Positions 42,921 through 52,649 are shown, counted from the stretch's first letter. The stretch is DNA of 64,000 nt from Actinoplanes siamensis (GCF_016862395.1 NZ_BOMW01000064.1:1-64000); one strand, 5' to 3'. A program made the numbers and translations. The notes: generated from the sequence alone by a model not told the origin.

Positions 42921-44135
42921 ATGTCCCGTCGTCTGTTCACCTCGGAGTCCGTGACCGAGGGTCACCCCGACAAGATCGCCGACCAGATCAGCGATGCCAT
43001 TCTCGATGCGCTCCTGCGCGAGGACCCCGGGTCCCGGGTCGCCGTGGAGACGCTCATCACGACCGGCCAGGTGCACGTGGCCGGCGAGGTCAAGACCACG
43101 GCCTACGCGCCGATCGCCCAGCTGGTGCGCGACACCGTCCTGGCCATCGGCTACGACTCGTCGGCGAAGGGCTTCGACGGCGCCTCCTGCGGCGTGTCGG
43201 TGTCGATCGGCACACAGTCCCCCGACATCGCCCAGGGCGTCGACACCGCGTACGAGACCCGGGTCGCAGGGAACGGCGAGCGTGACGAACTTTCCCGCCA
43301 GGGGGCGGGCGACCAGGGTCTGATGTTCGGGTACGCGTCGGACGAGACACCGACGCTGATGCCGCTCCCGATCTTCCTGGCCCACCGTCTCTCGAAGCGC
43401 CTGTCCGAGGTCCGCAAGAACGGCCTGGTCCCCTACCTCCGTCCGGACGGCAAGACCCAGGTCACCATCGAGTACGACGGTGACAAGGCGGTCCGTCTGG
43501 ACACCGTCGTCGTCTCCTCGCAGCACGCCGCCGAGATCGACCTGGACTCCCTCCTCGTCCCCGCCATCCGCGAGTTCGTCGTGGAGCCGGAGCTGACGGC
43601 CCTCCTGGACGACGGCATCAAACTGGACACCGGCGGCTACCACCTGCTGGTCAACCCGACCGGCCGATTCGAGATCGGCGGTCCGATGGGCGACGCCGGC
43701 CTCACCGGCCGTAAGATCATCATCGACACGTACGGCGGTATGGCGCGCCACGGCGGCGGCGCCTTCTCCGGCAAGGACCCGTCCAAGGTCGACCGCTCCG
43801 CCGCGTACGCGATGCGCTGGGTCGCCAAGAACGTCGTCGCGGCCGGCCTCGCGTCCCGCTGCGAGGTGCAGGTGGCGTACGCCATCGGCAAGGCCGAGCC
43901 CGTCGGTCTCTTCGTCGAGACCTTCGGCACCGCCATGGTCGACACCGACCGGATCGAGAAGGCCATCGACGAGGTGTTCGATCTCCGCCCGGCCGCCATC
44001 ATCCGCGACCTCGACCTGCTGCGCCCGATCTACGGCCTGACCGCCGCGTACGGTCACTTCGGCCGCGAGCTCCCGGAGTTCACCTGGGAACGCACGGATC
44101 GGGTCGAGGCGCTGCGCAAGGCCGCAGGAGTCTGA
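42921..44135 (+). CDS. metK: S-adenosylmethionine synthetase
   Basis: 404 residues with all MetK signatures: [31 protein letters not shown] near 120 and [20 protein letters not shown] near 270. It makes SAM from methionine and ATP in the cytosol. The sequence is nearly that of housekeeping Streptomyces MetK, so this is probably a second, cluster-borne copy. That is inference; the chromosomal gene is not in view. The start has GGAG upstream, and the stop is 1 nt before the PfkB gene. It is part of a SAM-supply set. Confidence 0.96.
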   Translation: MSRRLFTSESVTEGHPDKIADQISDAILDALLREDPGSRVAVETLITTGQVHVAGEVKTTAYAPIAQLVRDTVLAIGYDSSAKGFDGASCGVSVSIGTQSPDIAQGVDTAYETRVAGNGERDELSRQGAGDQGLMFGYASDETPTLMPLPIFLAHRLSKRLSEVRKNGLVPYLRPDGKTQVTIEYDGDKAVRLDTVVVSSQHAAEIDLDSLLVPAIREFVVEPELTALLDDGIKLDTGGYHLLVNPTGRFEIGGPMGDAGLTGRKIIIDTYGGMARHGGGAFSGKDPSKVDRSAAYAMRWVAKNVVAAGLASRCEVQVAYAIGKAEPVGLFVETFGTAMVDTDRIEKAIDEVFDLRPAAIIRDLDLLRPIYGLTAAYGHFGRELPEFTWERTDRVEALRKAAGV

Positions 44136-44136
44136 G

Positions 44137-45117
44137 ATGCGGGTCGCCGTCACCGGGTCCATCGCCACCGACCATCTGATGACCTTCCCGGGCCGCTTCA
44201 ACGACCACCTGCTGCCCGACCAGCTGGCCACCGTCTCGCTGTCCTTCCTGGTGGACGATCTCCAGGTGCGCCGGGGTGGCGTCGCCGCGAACATCGCCTT
44301 CGGCCTCGGCCTGCTCGGCGTCACTCCCTTGCTGGTCGGTGCGGTGGGCACCGACTTCGCCGAGTACGGCGCCTGGTTGAGCGCGCACGGCGTGGACGTC
44401 AGCCAGGTGCGGGTGAGCGAGCAGGCTCATACGGCCAGATTCATCTGCATCACCGACCGGGACCAGAACCAGATCGCCGCCTTCTACGCGGGTGCCATGG
44501 CGGAAGCGCGGCACATCGTTCTGGCCGACATCACGGCCCGGTGGGGCAGGCCCGACCTCGTCCTGATCGCGCCGGACGACCCACTCGCCATGCAGCTCCA
44601 CGCTTCCGCGAGCCGGCGGCTGGGCATTCCATTCGCCGCGGATCCCTCACAGCAGCTCGCCCGCCTGGAGAGCGACGAGGTCCGTCAACTCGTCGACGGA
44701 GCGCAGGTGCTCTTCAGCAACGAGTACGAGGCCGCGCTCCTGTGTGAACGCACCGGATGGACCAGGGACCAGGTCCTGAATCGCGTGGGCACCTGGGTCA
44801 CCACCCACGGTGCGAACGGGGTGACGGTCGCCACCCGGGGAGAGGCAGCCGTCACCGTTCCGGCCGTACCGTCCGACAAGGCTGTCGATCCCACCGGTGT
44901 GGGTGACGGCTTCCGCGCGGGATATCTCGTAGGCAAGGCACGCGGCCTGTCGAAGGAGCGGGCGGCCCAATGGGGGTGTGCCGTGGCCACCACGGTGCTG
45001 GAGACGGTGGGGCCCCAGGAGTACCGGTTGAGCGACGATCTGCTGGCACGGGTCGCCGACACCTATGGCGCGGACGCCGCGGTGGACATCGAGCGCTGTG
45101 CGGAGGTGCCGGTGTGA
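44137..45117 (+). CDS. PfkB-family kinase, probable adenosine kinase
   Basis: 326 residues. The PfkB signatures are [17 protein letters not shown] near 47 and the C-terminal [20 protein letters not shown] near 255 with catalytic Asp in GVGDGF. The N-terminus [15 protein letters not shown] matches the bacterial adenosine-kinase branch. It would remove adenosine released from S-adenosylhomocysteine and so relieve inhibition of methyltransferases. It lies between metK and an MTHFR gene and overlaps the latter (GTGA). No SAH hydrolase or methionine synthase is present in the window. Confidence 0.87.
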   Translation: MRVAVTGSIATDHLMTFPGRFNDHLLPDQLATVSLSFLVDDLQVRRGGVAANIAFGLGLLGVTPLLVGAVGTDFAEYGAWLSAHGVDVSQVRVSEQAHTARFICITDRDQNQIAAFYAGAMAEARHIVLADITARWGRPDLVLIAPDDPLAMQLHASASRRLGIPFAADPSQQLARLESDEVRQLVDGAQVLFSNEYEAALLCERTGWTRDQVLNRVGTWVTTHGANGVTVATRGEAAVTVPAVPSDKAVDPTGVGDGFRAGYLVGKARGLSKERAAQWGCAVATTVLETVGPQEYRLSDDLLARVADTYGADAAVDIERCAEVPV

Positions 45118-46013
45118 CGGCGCTCCGGGAACTGCTCGCCCAGGGAGAGCGGTCCTTCTCCTTCGAGTTCTTTCCGCCGAAGACGGAGGCGGGTATGCGG
45201 GTCCTGTGGGACACCATCCGTCGCGTCGAACCGCTCGCGCCCTCCTTCGTGTCGGTCACCTACGGCGCGGGTGGCTCGTCGCGGGACCGCACGATGGAGG
45301 TCACCGAGCGGATCGTGACCCAGACGACGCTCCGGCCCGTGGCACACCTCACGGCGGTCGGGCAATCGGCTGACGAACTGCGCCGTGTCATCGGTGAGTA
45401 CGCGGCGGCGGGAGTGCGGGACGTGCTGGCACTGCGCGGCGACCCGCCGGGGGATCCCAACGCGCCCTGGTCACCGCATCCGCAAGGCTTCCGGTACGCG
45501 CACGAGCTGGTGACGATGGTGCGGGAGTGCGGTGACTTCAGCGTCGGTGTCGCGGCCTTTCCCGAACGGCACCCGCGTTCCCCGGACTGGGAGAGCGACA
45601 TCCGGCACTTCGTAGCCAAGTGCGAGGCCGGCGCCGATTACGCGATCACTCAGATGTTCTTCCACGTGGAGGACTATCTGCGGCTGCGTGACCGGGTCGC
45701 CGCGGCCGGCTGTGACACCCCGATCATCCCGGAGATCATGCCCGCCACCGACATCCGGCAGATCGCCCGGTTCGCCGAGCTGAGCCACGCCACCTTTCCC
45801 CGCGAACTGGCCAGGCGTCTGGAGCAGGCCCAGGACGATCCGGCGGAGGGGCGGCGCATCGGGGTCGAATACGCCACCACCATGGCCGACCGGCTCCTCG
45901 ACGAAGGCGCTCCGGGCCTGCACTTCATCACGCTCAACCGTTGCACGGCGACGCTCGAGATCCACCGCAACGTCCTGGGCTCGAGGAGTGCGCACGCCGT
46001 CGTGCCTGGCTGA
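45114..46013 (+). CDS. metF: 5,10-methylenetetrahydrofolate reductase
   Basis: 299 residues from a GTG at 45114 that overlaps the kinase stop. MTHFR motifs: [14 protein letters not shown] near 15, [16 protein letters not shown] near 45, [14 protein letters not shown] near 105 and [20 protein letters not shown] near 170. It makes 5-methyl-THF for methionine regeneration, completing a partial SAM-recycling cassette with metK and the kinase. A strong hairpin follows its stop. Confidence 0.93.
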   Translation: MTALRELLAQGERSFSFEFFPPKTEAGMRVLWDTIRRVEPLAPSFVSVTYGAGGSSRDRTMEVTERIVTQTTLRPVAHLTAVGQSADELRRVIGEYAAAGVRDVLALRGDPPGDPNAPWSPHPQGFRYAHELVTMVRECGDFSVGVAAFPERHPRSPDWESDIRHFVAKCEAGADYAITQMFFHVEDYLRLRDRVAAAGCDTPIIPEIMPATDIRQIARFAELSHATFPRELARRLEQAQDDPAEGRRIGVEYATTMADRLLDEGAPGLHFITLNRCTATLEIHRNVLGSRSAHAVVPG

Positions 46014-46022
46014 CCGCACGCT

Positions 46023-46058
46023 GATATACCCCACCTCCGTATGGAGGTGGGGTATATC
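46023..46058. terminator. Bidirectional hairpin terminator
   Basis: GATATACCCCACCTCC and GGAGGTGGGGTATATC form a perfect 16-bp stem around a GTAT loop. It lies between the convergent MTHFR (ends 46013) and regulator (stop at 46057) genes and would end transcription from both sides. Confidence 0.88.
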
Positions 46059-47007
46059 AATTCAACGACCGTTGCTGGCTGGTGAGGTTCACCGGCTGAC
46101 CGGTACGCATCGGGTCGCGGTCGCCGAGCGCTTGCAGCGGGAGGGCGGGAGTCGGGCTGAGGGCGCCCGTGGCGTCCAGCCGGAGCATGGCCTTTTCGTC
46201 CGCGGTGTCGGGGGCGGCCTGATAGACCACCATCCGCTGGCCGCCCGCCCGTGCCAGACGCATGACCTCGTAGGTCAGGGTCATCGGTCCGACCTTCGGA
46301 TGCTGGAAGGACTTCTGCCCACCACCGCGCTCGCTGACGTCGTACCGCTCCCAGATCCGCGCGAACTCCGGTGACTTCACCATCAGTTCGCCGACGAGCG
46401 CCGTCAGCTCGGGGTGGTCGGGGTCGGCTCCGGCGACCGCGCGCAAATGCGCCACCGAGAGCGCGGCCGTCTCCTCCCACTGCGCGTAGAGCGCCCGGCC
46501 GACCGGATGGAGGAACATGTAGCGGGTCACGTTGCGCTGGTCCTCGGGCCAGTCCCAGACTCCGGGCATCAGCCGCCGGCCGGGCCGGTTCGCCGCCAGC
46601 AGGCGGTTGCAACGGTTCACCACATAGGCGGGCAACGGGCGTATCGACTCCAGCATCCGCAGCACCGAGTCACGGACGGTGTCCTCCAGGCCGGCCGGCA
46701 GGTCGGAGGGCCGGCCGCAGGCCAGCTCGGCGAGTTCGTGCAGGCGTTCGTAACCGTCGTCGCGCAGCCGTAGTGCCCGGCCGAGGGCGTCCAGCACGGC
46801 GGGGGACGGATTGGTCTCGCGCCCCCGCTCCAGGCGGATGTAGTAGTCGACGCTCACGCCGGCGAGCACGGCCAGTTCCTCCCGGCGCAACCCGGGAGTG
46901 CGGCGCAGGCTCCCACCAGCCGAAAGGCCGACGTCCTCCGGGCGTACCTGCGCCCTCCGGGCCTTCAGATACCGGCCGAGTTCGGTGCCTCTCGCCTCTG
47001 CTGCCAT
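46057..47007 (-). CDS. MmyB-type XRE transcriptional regulator 1
   Basis: 316 residues from the ATG at 47007; a TTG at 47031 is an alternative. The N-terminal HTH is LGRYLKARRAQVRPEDVGL, then RTPGLRREELAVLAGVSVDY and YIRLERGRETNPSPAVLDAL. The C-terminal PAS-like MmyB ligand domain includes VVNRCNRLLAANRPGRRLMP, NVTRYMFLHP and WERYDVSERGGGQKSFQHP. MmyB relatives bind small hydrophobic ligands and control antibiotic clusters. It converges on the SAM-supply set. Confidence 0.9.
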   Translation of the reverse strand: MAAEARGTELGRYLKARRAQVRPEDVGLSAGGSLRRTPGLRREELAVLAGVSVDYYIRLERGRETNPSPAVLDALGRALRLRDDGYERLHELAELACGRPSDLPAGLEDTVRDSVLRMLESIRPLPAYVVNRCNRLLAANRPGRRLMPGVWDWPEDQRNVTRYMFLHPVGRALYAQWEETAALSVAHLRAVAGADPDHPELTALVGELMVKSPEFARIWERYDVSERGGGQKSFQHPKVGPMTLTYEVMRLARAGGQRMVVYQAAPDTADEKAMLRLDATGALSPTPALPLQALGDRDPMRTGQPVNLTSQQRSLN

Positions 47008-47250
47008 CAGACCATTGTCGTAGGGGGTCAAGGCTTTTAGGAGGCCGTGTCAGGGCCTGGAACGCGGCACCTCGGGGACAGCGCGGTCTGCCGGAGGGCC
47101 GCGCGGACGTGAAGAGTCGATGCCGGAGCGGGCGGCCCGGCCGTCGTGGCTCAGGGGGTGCGAGACACCGGACCGCGGCCCCGACGCGCGGTGGCCGCCC
47201 GCCCAGCCATCTTCCGATGATCCGTCACCTGTGCGAGCCCAGGAGTCAGC

Positions 47251-48666
47251 ATGTCAACCATTCCGCGATCGCAGCGGGCGCCCGCGCTGCAACGACAGCC
47301 GGACCCGGACCCGACCGCCGCGCCGCCGCGGTCGAGGGGCATCGCCCTGGCCGCCGCGTTACTCGGGTTCGTCGTGATCACCATCGACGTCTCGGCCGTC
47401 AACATCGCGTTGCCCGCGATTCAGGGCTCTCTCAGCGGTGGGATGGCCGGGCTGCAGTGGGTGGTCGACGCCTACACCCTGATGTTCGCGGCCCTGATGC
47501 TCTCCGCAGGCTCCCTCGCCGACCGTGCCGGCGCCCGCCGCGCCTACGTCTGGGGCGTCGCCCTCTTCAGCCTGGCGTCCCTCGGCTGCGCGCTGGCGCC
47601 CGGCATCGGCGTGCTGGTCGCCGCGCGCGTGGCGCAGGGCGCCGCCGCCGCGGTAGTGATGCCGGCCTCGCTGGCGCTGATCCGGCAGGCCTACGACGAC
47701 CCGCAGGCACGCGCCCGTGCCATCGCGATCTGGACGGCCGGCGGCGCGGTGGCGATGGCCGCGGGTCCGGTGCTGGGCGGGCTGCTCACCGAGGCGGCCG
47801 GTTGGCGGGCCGTGTTCCTGCTCAACCTTCCGGTGGGCGCGGTGATCCTGGGCCTGCTGATCCGGGTGCAGCACTCCCCGCGCCGGCCCGCCGTGCTGGA
47901 CGGCGGTGGCCAGCTCACCGCGATTCTGGCCCTGGCCGGACTGGCCTTCGCGGTGATCGAGGGTGGTCACCTGGGCTGGACCAGCGTGCCCGTGCTGGTC
48001 GCGGCGGCGATCGCCATCGCTTCCGGGTACGCCTTCGGCGTGATCGAGGCACGGCACCGCCAACCCATGGTCCCGCCGAGCATCCTGAAGGACCGCCGGG
48101 TGACCGTCGCGCTCGCGGTCGGGTTCGCCGTCAACGCCGCCTTCTACGGCGGGATCTTCCTGCTGGGGCTGTACTACCAGCAGCTGCGAGGGATGTCGGG
48201 GATCACGGCCGGGCTGTTGTTCGTCCCGCTGTCGGCGTTGGTGACGACGTCCAATCTGGTGTCGCCGCGGCTGGCGGAGCGGATCGGGCGGCGTTCGGTG
48301 ATCGTCGCCGGGCAGTTGATTTTCATCGTGGCGATGCTGGCCCTGATGCTGTTGGCCGCGGACACTCCCGTGTGGCTTGTGCTGATCCTCCTGCTCCCGC
48401 TGAGCACCGGTGGGGCGCTCGCGGTGCCCGCGTTGACCGCCCTGCTGATGGACTCGGTTCCGCCGGAGCGCGCGGGGACCGCGTCCGGGCTGCTCAACTC
48501 TCTTCGCCAGACCGGCGGTGCGCTGGCCGTCGCCCTGTTCGGCAGCCTGCTCGCCAGTTCCGGCGGGGGTTTCTCCCTCCCGGGCATGCGCGTCGGCCTT
48601 CTCGTCGTCGCCCTGGTCCTCGGCGGCACCGCCGTTCTCTCGCGCTTTGTCCTGTCCCGCGACTGA
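47251..48666 (+). CDS. 14-span MFS exporter (DHA2 type)
   Basis: 471 residues. GFVVITIDVSAVNIALPAIQ marks the first span, followed by LQWVVDAYTLMFAALMLSAG, LADRAGARRAYVWG (motif A) and the antiporter motif AVAMAAGPVLGGLLTEAAG. The start has GGAG upstream. It is divergent from MmyB-type regulator 1, the usual regulator/exporter arrangement, so the regulator probably controls it. Likely the export route for the module C product. Confidence 0.92.
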   Translation: MSTIPRSQRAPALQRQPDPDPTAAPPRSRGIALAAALLGFVVITIDVSAVNIALPAIQGSLSGGMAGLQWVVDAYTLMFAALMLSAGSLADRAGARRAYVWGVALFSLASLGCALAPGIGVLVAARVAQGAAAAVVMPASLALIRQAYDDPQARARAIAIWTAGGAVAMAAGPVLGGLLTEAAGWRAVFLLNLPVGAVILGLLIRVQHSPRRPAVLDGGGQLTAILALAGLAFAVIEGGHLGWTSVPVLVAAAIAIASGYAFGVIEARHRQPMVPPSILKDRRVTVALAVGFAVNAAFYGGIFLLGLYYQQLRGMSGITAGLLFVPLSALVTTSNLVSPRLAERIGRRSVIVAGQLIFIVAMLALMLLAADTPVWLVLILLLPLSTGGALAVPALTALLMDSVPPERAGTASGLLNSLRQTGGALAVALFGSLLASSGGGFSLPGMRVGLLVVALVLGGTAVLSRFVLSRD

Positions 48667-48768
48667 GCGCGGCAATGGATTCCACGCGAGGGTCGACGCG
48701 GTGGAGCCGGGGCCACCCCCGGGCCCGGCTCCACCGCGCGGGGCGCCGACCGGTCGCCGGCGGCAGCT

Positions 48769-48783
48769 GGTGGTGGCACCACC
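48769..48783. promoter_or_regulatory. GGTGGTG/CACCACC palindrome upstream of the thioesterase
   Basis: GGTGGTG-G-CACCACC is a perfect 7-bp palindrome 51 nt before the thioesterase ATG. Related sequences lie upstream of the ACP (38029-38062) and KAS III (50534-50551) genes. Confidence 0.45.
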
Positions 48784-48834
48784 CTGTTCGACAGACACTC
48801 TGCAACCTGCGGCTTCATCGGCACACTGGTGGGC

Positions 48835-49587
48835 ATGGCCCACACGACGCGATATGTCACGGTGGAAACGAGCGGCGCGACCGTGGGCACTGCCCCGCTG
48901 CGCCTGTTCTGCTTTCCCCATGCGGGCGGCAGCGCCTGGTCCTTCGCGGGTTGGGGACAACGGCTCGGGCGCGAGATCGCCGTGGTGCCGGTGTCCCCGC
49001 CCCCGCGGTCGGTGTCCGTCAGCACGATGGACGACCTCGTCCGCGCAGTGGACGAGCGGTTTGCTCCGGCGCTCGACGAGCCGTACGCCTTCTACGGCCA
49101 CAGCATGGGCTCGCTGGTAGCCTACGGGGTGGCCCAGCGCCGCCTCGCCGCCGGCCGCCCACCGCCCGTCTGCTTCGTGGTCGGGGCCCACCGCGCACCA
49201 CATCTGCCCGCTCCGGATCTGATCGGCGACCTGTCGGACGCCGTTGCGCTCGAGCTGCTGCTGGGCCTGGGCGGAGCCGGCCGGCTGCTGCGGGAGAACC
49301 CCCGGCGGATGCGGGCCGTGGTGGACCGGCTCCGTCAGGATTTGTCGATCAGCGCCACCTACCGGCATCCGACGGAGGGGCACCGGCCGCTCCCGTGTCC
49401 GATCCATGTGCTCCACGGCAGCGACGACCAGCTGGTTTCCGCCGCTCACGCGGCGGCCTGGGACCGGCACACGGCGGGGTCCTTCTCGCTGCGGATCCTG
49501 CCCGGGGGTCATTTCTTCCACAAGGAGCACCAGGAGCTGTTCCTGACGGAGTTGCGGAAGGCCCTGCTGCTGGCGGTGAACCACTGA
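48835..49587 (+). CDS. Type II thioesterase (alpha/beta hydrolase)
   Basis: 250 residues from the ATG at 48835 (a GTG at 48829 is also in frame). FCFPHAGGSAWSFAGW near residue 25, the nucleophile elbow YGHSMGSLVAYG near 88, and the C-terminal Asp/His region HGSDDQLVS and LPGGHFFHKEH match editing thioesterases (TEII/RifR type). It clears stalled or wrong acyl groups from carrier proteins, fitting the ACP of module C and possibly the PKSE. No strong ribosome site is seen. Confidence 0.9.
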   Translation: MAHTTRYVTVETSGATVGTAPLRLFCFPHAGGSAWSFAGWGQRLGREIAVVPVSPPPRSVSVSTMDDLVRAVDERFAPALDEPYAFYGHSMGSLVAYGVAQRRLAAGRPPPVCFVVGAHRAPHLPAPDLIGDLSDAVALELLLGLGGAGRLLRENPRRMRAVVDRLRQDLSISATYRHPTEGHRPLPCPIHVLHGSDDQLVSAAHAAAWDRHTAGSFSLRILPGGHFFHKEHQELFLTELRKALLLAVNH

Positions 49588-49667
49588 GCTCGGACCGTTG
49601 CGTGGCTCGTCCGGCATGTGACCAGCCGCACTGACAATTCGTGTTCGTCGGGCTACCTTCCGCTAGC

Positions 49668-50495
49668 ATGGACCCCAGGCCCTCCATCTCCGGTAGCCAG
49701 AAGAAGCGGCGCACCGAGCTGACGCACTTCTTGCGCAGCCGTCGCGCCGCGCTCTCTCCTGCCGACGTCGGCATGCGCTCGGCGGGCGGTCGGACCCGGG
49801 CGGGCCTGCGCCGGGAAGAGGTCGCTGTGCTGGCCGGGGTCAGCGCGTCCTGGTACGCGTGGCTGGAGCAGGGCCGCCCCATCAGAGTCTCCGGCGGGAT
49901 CCTGGACGCCATCAGCCGCGCGCTGCGCCTGACCGAGCGCGAGCGCGTCCATCTGTACCGGCTCGCCGAAGCCAACCCTCCATTCCCGTCACCAGGCATG
50001 AATTCCTCAGACAACGAGTTCTTCCAACGAGTGGTCGACACCCAGCTGCTGGGACCGGCGTGCGTCATCGACAGGTACTGGGATGTCCTCGCCGCCAACG
50101 AGCAAGCCGCCCGGATGCTCCACCTGGGGCGGGAGGGCAACGAGAACTTCCTGGTCGGTCTGTTTACCGGATCGCACGGTCGCCGGTACGTCGATCTGCC
50201 CCGGGTGGCCCGTCAGATGACCGCCCGCTTCCGCCTCCAGACGTCCTACTTCGCCGACGATCAGCGGTACGAGCGGATGGTGGACGGCCTCGCCGCGGAC
50301 AGCACGCGGTTCGCCGAGTTGTGGTGCCGTCACGAGGTCGAGGAGTTCGTGCCCACGACGGTCGAACTGAACCACCCCGACCGGGGCCCGGCCCCCTTCA
50401 CGCTGTTCACGATGGATCTCGACGACGCCTCCAACGTGCGGCTGCTGGTGTATCTGCCCCAAACAGACACCGGTCCGGAGTCGGCCCGGGGGTGA
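49668..50495 (+). CDS. MmyB-type XRE transcriptional regulator 2
   Basis: 275 residues from the ATG at 49668. HTH: KKRRTELTHFLRSRRAALSP, AGLRREEVAVLAGVSASWYA and WLEQGRPIRVSGGILDAISR. The MmyB domain follows: VIDRYWDVLAANEQAARMLH, NFLVGLFTGS and RMVDGLAADSTRFAELWCRH. It is closely similar in layout to regulators 1 and 3. It lies between the thioesterase and KAS III genes on the same strand and is followed by a hairpin. Confidence 0.9.
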   Translation: MDPRPSISGSQKKRRTELTHFLRSRRAALSPADVGMRSAGGRTRAGLRREEVAVLAGVSASWYAWLEQGRPIRVSGGILDAISRALRLTERERVHLYRLAEANPPFPSPGMNSSDNEFFQRVVDTQLLGPACVIDRYWDVLAANEQAARMLHLGREGNENFLVGLFTGSHGRRYVDLPRVARQMTARFRLQTSYFADDQRYERMVDGLAADSTRFAELWCRHEVEEFVPTTVELNHPDRGPAPFTLFTMDLDDASNVRLLVYLPQTDTGPESARG

Positions 50496-50504
50496 CGTCT
50501 CCCA

Positions 50505-50531
50505 GTTCCCGGGTTCGCCGTACCCGGGAAC
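50505..50531. terminator. Hairpin after MmyB-type regulator 2
   Basis: GTTCCCGGGT and ACCCGGGAAC form a perfect 10-bp stem with a 7-nt loop, starting 10 nt after the regulator stop. There is no T-run, which is common for actinomycete terminators. Confidence 0.7.
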
Positions 50532-50533
50532 AT

Positions 50534-50551
50534 GGTGGTGCTGCCACCACC
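50534..50551. promoter_or_regulatory. GGTGGTG-CTGC-CACCACC palindrome upstream of KAS III
   Basis: A perfect 7-bp inverted repeat with a CTGC spacer, directly after the terminator-like hairpin and 262 nt before the KAS III start. It resembles the palindromes before the ACP and thioesterase genes. The rest of the 317-nt gap to the KAS III start shows no gene. Confidence 0.45.
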
Positions 50552-50812
50552 GGAGCCAGACACAGCGCCAACACGATCTGGTAGGACGGTGCCCGGCCGC
50601 CCGATAATTCTTGTACGCCTTGGTGCGCCCGCACGACAGGGCCGTATCAGGCCGTTCCCACGTACCCTGCCACGTTCGCCGTGCCTACCCGTCCGGACCG
50701 GAGGGGTGGCGTGTTCCGACGGACCAGGGCTACGACGCCCGGCACCGGCAATGAGGGAGGCCCCCTTGGTATCCACGCTGCGCGAAGAACCTCTGGCGAA
50801 GGAGGCGGCGGC

Positions 50813-51823
50813 ATGATCAGGGCTGCGGTCCTCGCCGGACTCGGGACGTACGTGCCGTCCCGCGTCATCACCAACGACGATCTCTCCCGGATCCTGGACA
50901 CCTCCGACGAATGGATCCGCTCACGCACCGGTATCGCCCAGCGTCACTGGGCCCCACCCGGCACCGCCACCGGTGACCTGGCCGTCGAGGCCGGCGGGCG
51001 GGCGCTGAAGTCCTCCGGCTCCGGCGACGTCGATCTGGTCGTCGTCGCCACGACCACGCCGGATCACCCTTGCCCGGCCACCGCTCCCGGTGTCGCCCAC
51101 CGGCTGGGCCTGAACGCGGTCGCCGCGTACGACATCGCCGCCGTGTGCAGCGGATTCGTTTACGCGATGGCGTCCGCGGCGGGCGCCATCGCCGCCGGCA
51201 TCGCCGACCGCGTGCTGGTCATCGGGGCGGAGACCTACTCCACGATCCTCAATCCCGAGGACCGCACCACCTCGGTCATCTTCGGCGACGGTGCCGGGGC
51301 CGTGGTGCTGCGGGCCGGCGACCCGTCCGAGCCGGGCGCCCTGCTCGGGCACGACCTGGGAAGCGACGGCTCGCTCAAGGACCTGATCATCGTCCCGGCC
51401 GGCGGCTCCCGCCAGCCTGTCGCCGCGGTGGCCGCGTCCGGCGACCGCCCGGCCGAGACGTACTTCCAGATGGAGGGCAAGCCGGTCTTCCGGCACGCCG
51501 TGACCCGCATGGTGGCCTCGTCCGAAGCCATCCTCCATCGCGCCGGCTGGGCCCCCGAGTCGGTGGACTGGTTCGTCGGCCACCAGGCGAACGTCCGGAT
51601 CCTGCACGCCGTCGCCGACCAACTCGGCATCGACCGCGACCGGACGGTCGTCAATCTGGACCGCGTCGGCAACACGTCGGCCGCCTCCATTCCGCTGGCA
51701 CTGGACGACGCCGCCTCCAGAGGCCTGCTGACGCCCGGCGACCGGGTGCTGATGAGCGCTTTCGGCGGCGGGCTGACCTGGGGCTCCACCGCCCTGGTCT
51801 GGCCGGAGATCGTCACGGGCTAG
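50813..51823 (+). CDS. 3-oxoacyl-ACP synthase III (KAS III/FabH-like)
   Basis: 336 residues from the ATG at 50813 after GGAGG. The catalytic triad is complete: Cys112 in AAVCSGFVY, His257 in VGHQANVRIL and Asn287 in RVGNTSAAS. The N-terminus LAGLGTYVPSRVITNDDLS and SDEWIRSRTGIAQRHW are FabH-like. It would condense an acyl-CoA starter with malonyl-ACP, here probably on the free ACP of module C, to give a beta-ketoacyl chain that an AfsA-like enzyme could use (inference). A simple extra fabH for fatty acid starters is the alternative. Confidence 0.93.
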   Translation: MIRAAVLAGLGTYVPSRVITNDDLSRILDTSDEWIRSRTGIAQRHWAPPGTATGDLAVEAGGRALKSSGSGDVDLVVVATTTPDHPCPATAPGVAHRLGLNAVAAYDIAAVCSGFVYAMASAAGAIAAGIADRVLVIGAETYSTILNPEDRTTSVIFGDGAGAVVLRAGDPSEPGALLGHDLGSDGSLKDLIIVPAGGSRQPVAAVAASGDRPAETYFQMEGKPVFRHAVTRMVASSEAILHRAGWAPESVDWFVGHQANVRILHAVADQLGIDRDRTVVNLDRVGNTSAASIPLALDDAASRGLLTPGDRVLMSAFGGGLTWGSTALVWPEIVTG

Positions 51824-51928
51824 GCAATTCCACCGGGCGGCCGTCAGCACAGGAGACCGGCGGCCGCCGTCCTCCGTACCGAGCGGCAGTCCCGCCGTGA
51901 CCGATCACCGAGAACGAGGAGCTGGACA

Positions 51929-52591
51929 ATGCCCGAATCCACGCCCGATTCCCCGCCGCTGCGCATCGCCGTCCTCGGCGCGGGCAACATCGGACGCCCC
52001 CTGGCCCGCCACTGGCTGGCCGCCGGTCACACCGTGACCTTGGGCTCCCGGACTCCGGACCGGCTCGCCCCCCTTGTCGAGGAGTGGGGTGGGCGGGCGC
52101 GGGCGACCACGTACCCGGACGCGGTGGCCGCCAGTGACGTGGCGCTGCTCTCGGTGCCGCGTCCGAGTCTCGAGGAGGTGCTGGAGCAGGTGGCCGACCG
52201 CCTGACCGGGAAGACCGTCATCGACGCCACCGCCTCGATCGGGCTCTCGGCGGACGGCCTGTTCGTGTCCGGGTTGGGCGCGGGCATGACCCAGGGCAGC
52301 TGGTCGGCGAAGCGGCTGCCCGGGAGTGCGGTCGCGCGAGCATTCAGCCACCTCCCGGGCGAGCTGCTGTGGCCGCGAGGTACACAGCAGCGGCATTTCT
52401 GGGGGATGGCGGTCGCCGCAGACGACGCGGACGCGCTCCGCATCACGGAACGTCTTGTCCGCGACGCCGGCTTCGTCCCGGTGCCACTCGGCGTTCTGGA
52501 CGAGTCCGCGGCGATGGAGCCTGGTGGCGTGCTCTTCGGATACCTCTCGACGCCGGCCGGCCTGCGCAGGGCCGCGGGCATCAGCGGCTGA
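51929..52591 (+). CDS. NADP-binding oxidoreductase (F420-dependent NADP reductase-like)
   Basis: 220 residues. The Rossmann motif is IAVLGAGNIGRPLARHWLAA near residue 13, followed by TLGSRTPDRLAPLV and AVAASDVALLSVPRPSLEEV. The C-terminal domain (GMAVAADDADALRITERLVR, DAGFVPVPLG) matches the small pyrroline-5-carboxylate-like NADP-binding family. It could supply the reduction step expected for a butenolide-like intermediate. The ATG has GAGGAGC upstream. A strong terminator follows. Confidence 0.88.
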   Translation: MPESTPDSPPLRIAVLGAGNIGRPLARHWLAAGHTVTLGSRTPDRLAPLVEEWGGRARATTYPDAVAASDVALLSVPRPSLEEVLEQVADRLTGKTVIDATASIGLSADGLFVSGLGAGMTQGSWSAKRLPGSAVARAFSHLPGELLWPRGTQQRHFWGMAVAADDADALRITERLVRDAGFVPVPLGVLDESAAMEPGGVLFGYLSTPAGLRRAAGISG

Positions 52592-52607
52592 GGTCTCTTC
52601 CGGGCAT

Positions 52608-52649
52608 ACGAAGCGACCGCCTGTCCGATGGGCCGGGCGGTCGCTTCGT
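52608..52649. terminator. Bidirectional terminator
   Basis: ACGAAGCGACCGCC and GGCGGTCGCTTCGT form a perfect 14-bp stem with a 14-nt loop. It lies between the convergent oxidoreductase and acyltransferase genes, with a short GTTT after the stem. Confidence 0.9.
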
